64,000 nucleotides of DNA from Saxidomus purpurata (Eukaryota > Mollusca > Bivalvia > Venerida > Veneridae), in contig JAFMSR010000007.1 in assembly GCA_022818135.1 (NCBI GenBank), forward strand, positions 8,168,543-8,232,542. The letters are read 5' to 3'. Below are positions 58,166-64,000 of the stretch, one piece after another. The notes under the pieces are model-generated. The model saw only the letters and a list, made by a program, of their open reading frames with translations, did not search any database and was not told where the DNA came from. Positions within the stretch are counted from its first letter, which is position 1; each line of letters opens with the position of its first letter. The position numbers were made by a program, and so were the translations under genes.

Positions 58166-59659
58166 TTCGAGGATTTGCTTTTTCTTTTACAGTTCAGATG
58201 GATTGGTTAAACATTTTGTTTCACTAAACAGACGTGGGGTAAGAGTGAAGAGGATAAAACAGTATTTACCTAATTACTTCCCTAAATGAACTTTGTACAT
58301 AACTAAATAAGTCACCCAAGTCTCCCATAAGACCATGATTGTGAAGAAACCCGCTGCATGGTTTGTTTTCCAAAAACGACATCATGGCGGAGGGATATTA
58401 AAATGGTCTCCGTCAGTCTGTCCTCTTGGCCATCGATTGAGTGTTGTGCCAGCTCCCTGTCTCTGTAACCCCTCGCACGATTTTGATAAACTTGAGACAA
58501 TTAATTCATCCCACCTAGACGATCTGAAAAACAAGTTACAATTACGCATGCTCAGGATATAACAAGCCAAATACTTGAGTGTTTTCACTCCTTATCCATT
58601 AACTCTATGAAGAAAAAGAAGTTTTCGGCAATAGCATTTCTTTTAAACCACAAACGGATTTCCTGAAACTGTAGTTATATGTTCCAGTGAACAAGACGAT
58701 GGGCAGAACGAACCTATGTCTTAACTGTTCAGGCTCAATGCCAAGGTGAAACTAAATGTCAGAGGCTTCAGCTATAACAGTATACGAAATATTGGAAATG
58801 GATTTTAATACAAGTTAGTATTTCTAAATGATTAGTTTAGCAAATTTAATTCTTTCAACTTTAATTAATATTATCTCTTTGAAAGTATTGCTGATATTAA
58901 AGTAGTCTTATGAAGTATTACTTCATGCAACACAATTTCCTTTATTTACATGTAACGACGTTTCATTGTTTATTGTTAAGCCAAGTACATGGAATTACGC
59001 AGCTGAGATTGTAAGACTTTTATTAACATTCTCGAAAGCAATTCGTCGGTAAACAATTACATGTTGTTATTCCTCAAAAAGGCTTTGAATTGGTGACCAT
59101 TGTGATGGCATATTAATACACAAGCGCATACTTTAATGTGTTTTCTCCGTCTTTGCAAACTTTAACAAAATAAATAAGTGTTTGAACTGCGGCAGTACAA
59201 ATATACTGCGTGTTTAAATTCCTACTAAAATACTTTATCGAGTATCGTATGCATACTAACTGTACTTCATAGAGAGACTTCTACAGAGTACGTGAGATAC
59301 CAATGCATCATGATTACGCAAACATCATTCTAAATAAAGACTTCATTACAACCTGTAGCATTTCCGTGTACAAAATGTATTCAATAGCCATATTTCGACA
59401 TCTTGTATAAAAGTTTTTTGTTTTTATTTTCTTTTAAATGCTTAATTTCACGAGTTATTGTTACACACATTCGCATGCTTTAAATTTAGCTATAAATCAT
59501 GCATGTAGATAATTCTTGAATAAGAAATGAAAAATACACACAAAAACGTACAATTTATTAACTATTTGACATCAACAAAATAACTTATATTTCCCTTTAC
59601 AGTAAGGTAAAAAAACCATTATGATCATTCACAGCATGTGTTTCTTATGTACAAAATAT

Positions 59660-59885
59660 GTCGTAGCTTAACCGATACTGACCATCGTTTAGAACTGCCC
59701 TTCGATTACTGTATACGAAATTAGCCCCCGGTGATAAAAATAATAACTATTACCGTTAACCTTACTATTTAGAAAACGCGGTCAATAAATCGAGTACAGA
59801 TGAAGGGAATTACCTCAAGCAGGCACAGTTACCATCCAGCTTAGAGATCTCAAGATAGAAAAGTTCCTTTCTGTTGGCAGCTAAA
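59660..59885 (-). repeat. Right arm (inner part) of the inverted duplication
   Basis: Reverse-strand match to 57.82-58.16 kb, e.g. TACGAAATTAGCCCCCGGTG near 59714 and CAGGCACAGTTACCATCCAG near 59820. With the outer arms it makes an imperfect palindrome centred near 58.9 kb. Confidence 0.75.
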
Positions 59886-60279
59886 TCCTCACTTTCCAAT
59901 CAGACTAACCCATATATTAGTCATATGGAAATGTTAAGATTAAGATAACAGATACTGTATTGAAGCATTAAGCTCTCTTTCAGTATATTAGCAGAACTTC
60001 TACTCTTTTTTTTCCTTTGTACCAAAAAGGTTTTATGTTGAACTTTCCTTGTGCCTCTAATTCTCTTCTGGTTTTAACTGAAGGATGACTGACGTTTCAT
60101 ATTTCATTACAATGTTATCCTATTCGATACTAGAAGTTAACACAATTACACAACTGCTGGGTTTTGGCGCAGTACTTACTGTTCTGTTTGAGACGATTTA
60201 ATTGTCCGTGTCATTCCCGTCTGGAACTTGTTTACAGCTGCCGAAAATAACTTTGCAGTACATATTAAACTATAAATGT

Positions 60280-60560
60280 TTCGTGCTGACTTCCCCACCC
60301 AACACGACAGAACGACGAAAATCAACACTCAAATAACGATGACGGTTGCAGATTCTCCCCCGCCAACACGAGACAACGACAAGTAAAGGACGAAACAACA
60401 TAAGGTTGCCACGCAACAGCACGACATGACATTTGTCGTAATAGCGCCCTTTCGTTGTCGTTCTTTCGCCCTTAATATGTCGTGTTGTCGTTGTTTCGTG
60501 CTGTCCTTTTATGCAAGAGCCCCAACCAACACGAGAACACGACAAAAATGAAAGCAGAAC
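60280..60560. repeat. Repeat rich in ACACGACA / CGACAACGA motifs
   Basis: Purine/pyrimidine-biased segment with many CGACAAC and GTCGTTGT motifs on both strands (60300-60420 against 60440-60550), so its halves partly mirror each other. No gene; a 125-codon frame across it is an artefact of composition. Confidence 0.5.
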
Positions 60561-60779
60561 GTCTTGTTGTACGAACAATCTGTAATATGACTTGTTATTT
60601 ATTAACAAGATTTTCCTATAATATAATGAAGTGTCGTAAATGTTCACGTGTTATAGCCAAATGTACATGCATACCATGAAAACTATTACGTCTGTTACAT
60701 TCTGGCATAGCTTCGTAAACGTTTTAAGGAAATGTGACTTGGCTGTAAAAAAGGTTCAGTGATCTAGATGTTCAAGATG

Positions 60780-61560
60780 ATTATATAGCTTGTTTGCGTA
60801 AATACATTTATATTCATATGTTTCGTTCTTCGAATCTGACAGAAGTACAAGACCGACTAATTTAGCATGTCACTTCCTCAACGCATCTACGACAGAGGTC
60901 AAAATAGGGTCAGTAGGGTTGCCCGAAACGCACTATTAACTGTTTTATCCATATACCGCTTTAATACGTAATGTGTCACCTCTATGTCGGGAAATGTTAG
61001 TAGGATTAACATATGTTTTTTTATCATTAAACGTATGCGAACATTCGCTCCCCCCACCCCCCATGCCCCCCCCCCCCAAACTATACACTTCCTAGGTTCT
61101 TATATAATTAAGTTTTGCAGTACCGGTCGACTAGAAAAATATATATAAAAACAGTTATCTTTCATGTTCTGTACGGCAAAATATAATTACATGTTTGTGA
61201 ATGCATGTCAACTTATTGGTAAACAAAATTTTCAAAACAACTAGCAGGAGTTTTATAGTATGAAACAATATTTGCAATATACATAACAAATAAAAATAAC
61301 TTAAAATTAACCTCTTCATATGTTATATTATAGTTTTGATTAAAACACACTTTTTCATTCCTTCAAGAATACTGTATTCAAATTGCGTACATTGTAATAC
61401 ATCATTGTCAGTACCAGCCATCATATTCTTCAAGCTCACAGTCGTCAAAATCGTCGAAATTCGCCATCATCAAATAGATCTTCAACACTGTAATCAGGAA
61501 ATCCAGGAAAGCTTCATTCAGATCATTCAAGTACACTGGTTGAATATGAGACGTTGAAAC
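60780..61560 (-). repeat. Right arm (distal part) of the inverted duplication
   Basis: Mirror of 53.80-54.58 kb: GTTCTTCGAATCTGACAGAA near 60820 and AGTGACATGC-type sequence (reverse strand) near 60870, then the STAND tail remnant at 61.41-61.56 kb. A G/C-rich run near 61050-61078 interrupts it. Confidence 0.8.
61408..61556 (-). pseudogene. Degenerate copy of the HEPN-STAND-ANK C-terminal tail
   Basis: On the minus strand this matches the last ~50 codons of the gene at 49-54 kb: LNEA, then (shifted frame) PDYSVEDLFDDGEF, then FDD and EEYDGW before a stop, against INEASPDYYDAYDVEDLFDD ... FDEYDDW. At least two frame changes break it and no upstream NTPase or ankyrin sequence accompanies it. 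The 3' flank also matches (see the inverted repeat entries), so this is the end of an inverted, truncated duplicate. Confidence 0.8.
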
Positions 61561-61957
61561 ACAGATTTAGTCTCCAAATTGCTATGAAGTCGAAGTGACA
61601 GCAGCCGTTCTGACTCAAAAAATGGTAATAATATAAAACAGCAACGACAATAAAACAATATCTTAATAAATTGTATATTATTACTGAAGTGTATGTTATC
61701 AGAGTGTTAATTATAAAACCCAGACAATCTAATAATATTGCAGGCACCGCTTACACGCAACTGGTACACTATTTTGTTAAGTTTTGGTTCATAATCACGG
61801 TGGATCACCGTAAACCGGATATAGCCCCCTCGGTGAGTAGTAAATAGCACGCAAAGAAAAGTTCTCTTTCTACCACGGGTAAAGTTTTGCATAATATCTT
61901 TGTTATTTAATTACTCTAGCTACAATCACTTATTGATTTTGATAGTAACACGATAAA

Positions 61958-61999
61958 ATGATGACTGACGAGTTTTTGTCACAGTTGTCTGTAGATAAG
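61958..61999 (+). CDS. Zinc-finger gene, exon 1
   Basis: 14 codons, MMTDEFLSQLSVDK, ending AAG before donor GTATCG. Two adjacent ATGs; either could start. An inverted near-copy at 63.96-64.0 kb conserves this short peptide (DEFLSQ), which supports it being coding. Confidence 0.65.
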
Positions 62000-62736
62000 G
62001 TATCGCTTTATTGTTGAGTTGTTTTTCAAAAAAATTGAAGGTTTAAAAGATTGTTAACCTGCTGGTTGGAAATATCTGCAATATATTGAGCTTTTAAATT
62101 ATTTTCATCATTCTATACATGATTTTAACAAATAAGTAACTGTGATTTGTATAAAAATTAAGATTTTAACTTTCAAACAATGTTAATCATATCATTTTCA
62201 ATGTTTCCACTGAAACAAGACAGTAGTGCAAAAAAGAAAATATTTTCTTTCAATATTGCCCTTTATAACAATAATAGTTTGATTCAGTGCAGGTATTAGT
62301 AATCATTCGACATTAAGAATATGGATGATGTTCATTTTTTATTATTTGTCTCTGTTTGTATGACGATTGCAATTCTAATGTCACGTATTTGTGTCGATAG
62401 GGTCACGGTTTTTTGCCAGTGATGGGTGATTTAGAAATCTCGTTTTACGAGGAGCCCTCGTGTATTGAGGACACAAATGTTTCTTTTTCTGCAGAAGTAC
62501 CTGTTAGATATGAGAACAATAATTTGCCAACTGTAGATTCAACGAGGAAAGTGTATGTTTGTCCCGAGTGCCCTTACAGGATAGGGGATTTTAACCGACA
62601 TAAGAAAGTAGTCCACAGGAATGTGAGGTATCCATGTAGTGTGTGTAATAAACAATATAGTTCCCAATATGACCTTAAAGAACATACACAGTTTGTACAT
62701 ACGAATTCGCATTTCATCTGTGAAACATGCTCGTGA
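61958..62736 (+). CDS. Small C2H2 zinc-finger protein (possibly continuing beyond)
   Basis: Two exons: 61958-61999 (MMTDEFLSQLSVDK) and 62401-62736, joined in phase 0 over a GT..AG intron. The product is 125 aa to an in-frame TGA. The N-terminal half is acidic; then finger 1 CPECPYRIGDFNRH (spacing C-x2-C-x9-H-x4-H, shorter than usual), finger 2 CSVCNKQYSSQYDLKEH ending H-x4-H (canonical), and the first cysteine pair of a third finger, CETC, just before the stop. Immediately after CETC the DNA reads GTGAGC, a good donor core, so the real transcript may splice there and complete the third finger in an exon not identified here. Probably nucleic-acid binding; no specific orthologue recognised. 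Confidence 0.7.
62401..62736 (+). CDS. Zinc-finger gene, exon 2
   Basis: Begins GHGFLPVMGDLEISFYEEP after acceptor GTCGATAG and carries two C2H2 fingers and the CETC pair. TGA at 62734-62736 ends the frame; an alternative donor at 62731 (CTC|GTGAGC) would avoid it. Confidence 0.75.
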   Translation, partial: GHGFLPVMGDLEISFYEEPSCIEDTNVSFSAEVPVRYENNNLPTVDSTRKVYVCPECPYRIGDFNRHKKVVHRNVRYPCSVCNKQYSSQYDLKEHTQFVHTNSHFICETCS

Positions 62737-62839
62737 GCGTATTCAAAGTCAGGTTCTTATGTACCTGAATGGTTATATAAGATGAGAAATAATTTAGACA
62801 TATATTTTCGGATATTTTATGCTCCCTAAGGATTGCATA

Positions 62840-63286
62840 TAAAAATCGCACCGCATGTTCGTCTGTACGTGCGTCCGTTCAATATTTCGTGATGTAACTT
62901 TGTTATATATCAAGAAACTTTAAAACTTGGCAAATATTTTCTCCATATAAACCCGACGTGTCGCGTGCAATGCCCATGTCCCTTACTCAAATATCAATGT
63001 CACACTATAACTTTGATCATAATAAAATGTTGTATATCGGACTGTAAATTTGTCATGTATCAAGTGATTTTAATAACTTGAATCACTTTGAGAAATATAC
63101 TAGTACCCACTCGGGGACATTGGTCACTTAAAGCGCCATCTCTTATATGACCATATTTAGTAAGTTTTTTTTATCAAAAAATGCTAAATATTTATACAGT
63201 TACAATCTAACTTTTTACTGCCGTATGACGTTGTTAAAACTTTGACACTCAGATGAGCGACCTAGGACTATGATGACTCTCTTGTT
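62840..63286 (+). mobile_element. Hairpin-ended element, diverged copy
   Basis: Head GTACGTGCGTCCGTTC, unit TGTAACTTTGTTATATATCA, and an end CACTCAGATGAGCGACCTAG with a decayed hairpin and TCTTGTT (63280-63286), like the 3' end of the 9.4-kb element. Lies just downstream of the zinc-finger gene. Confidence 0.55.
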
Positions 63287-63437
63287 AGTTTACTTTTTGT
63301 GATAACATGTAGTTATTGGTATTAGTCTATAAAATGGAAATCATTAGATTTCTGAAGTAATACGCCAATTTAACATACTCAAGGTTCGTAGTTCAGTGTT
63401 TGATGTAACTCTGCTTTCAAAGGTTGTTTCGTGTCGC

Positions 63438-63525
63438 TTTGGATGAATGTCAGCAACATGTCGTATGGCCTCTTTGTGTAACAATATTTACAACGTAGCT
63501 GCCTTTCCCTGGAATCAAAGGCTAT
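63438..63525 (-). pseudogene. Possible decayed C2H2 finger of the inverted zinc-finger copy
   Basis: The minus strand reads LRCKYCYTKRPYDM, then with a one-base frame change HVADIHPKRHE. This has the Cys-x2-Cys start and the paired His of a C2H2 finger but is too short and frame-broken. It lies downstream of the inverted exon 1 in the right orientation. Confidence 0.35.
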
Positions 63526-63960
63526 CGTCATAAAAACCGTGACAGCTTAAAGGCTATCGTCATATAATTCGTGACAACTAAGAAATAAACCGTGACACCT
63601 GTTGAAATATTGTTTGCATATCGTATAAACACGCCAACATCTAAATTTGCTCTAATTCGTACCTGGACATGACAAATATTGTATTATGTGTACAAACAAC
63701 GATAAATCTGTATCATTTCAATCGGGTTTTTTTTCCAATATCACTAATGTGTCTGATTTTACTTTGCAAAAGTGACATATTTAAGCTTCTTTCATTTCTA
63801 ATTTCTGCAAATATAAAACCGACAGCTTTGCATTATGAAATTAATTTATATAATGCCCCAAACATTCACGATATGATATCTAATTTGTTTGTTTTTTACC
63901 ATTTTGATGCAACTGATTGTTGTTTCTAAACAAATAGCTCGTGAAAAACCGATACACTAT

Positions 63961-64000
63961 CTGTGACAAAAACTCGTCAGGCATCTTTCTATCGTGTTAC
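63961..64000 (-). pseudogene. Inverted copy of the zinc-finger exon 1
   Basis: Reverse complement reads GTAACACGATAGAAAG then ATG at 63984, MPDEFLSQ, against MMTDEFLSQ at 61958 with the same 5' leader (GTAACACGATA). The reading frame after this diverges. The copy is cut by the window edge, so its upstream region and intactness are unknown; it may be a live paralogue facing the first gene. Confidence 0.65.

Noticed and set aside
60270..60647. 125-codon minus-strand open frame
   Set aside because: Derives from CGACAACGA-type repeat composition; the peptide is arginine/threonine-rich with no family signature.

Overview
The window is eukaryotic, AT-rich and dense in repeats, with spliced genes bounded by GT..AG introns. 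Its repeats (arrays of ~145-170 bp units ending in a hairpin, GACCTTTGACC-containing units, tRNA-type SINEs, CR1/Jockey-like LINE remnants) and a HEPN-STAND-ankyrin gene next to a C2H2 gene point to a bivalve mollusc. That assignment is inference from repeat and gene style; no species marker is present.

Layout. 1-16.2 kb holds no intact gene: repeat-array elements, a pair of inverted element copies (about 1.27-2.83 kb against 6.95-7.96 kb), a tRNA-like SINE, a LINE 3' remnant, homopolymer blocks. 16.2-36.3 kb (minus) is a full MCCC1 gene, the biotin-carrying alpha subunit of mitochondrial 3-methylcrotonyl-CoA carboxylase. Fifteen coding exons join in frame to a complete C-terminus; a sixteenth, the 11-nt start exon, is tentative. 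Its introns hold arrays of a 146-bp repeat, two SINEs, a ~980-bp hairpin-ended element and a ~620-bp poly(T) block. 34.5-43.5 kb holds mobile DNA: a pogo-like MITE, several LINE remnants, a 2.4-kb element with composite inverted termini, and inside that element two insertions of a tiny hairpin-forming sequence.

49.0-54.0 kb (plus) is a four-exon gene of 1153 codons: an N-terminal HEPN domain with an RNxxxH motif, a STAND-type P-loop NTPase, ankyrin repeats and a very acidic tail. The architecture suggests a ligand-sensing innate-immunity ATPase coupled to an RNase-like effector. Its 3' end and downstream flank recur in inverted orientation at 59.66-61.56 kb, where only a frameshifted scrap of the C-terminus remains. 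61.96-62.74 kb (plus) is a small C2H2 zinc-finger gene; an inverted copy of its first exon lies at the right edge (63.96-64.0 kb). The last 10 kb is therefore a rearranged, inverted-duplication landscape around an immune-type gene.

The three genes show no sign of working together: MCCC1 is a leucine-catabolism housekeeping gene, while the STAND and zinc-finger genes sit in a fast-evolving accessory block.
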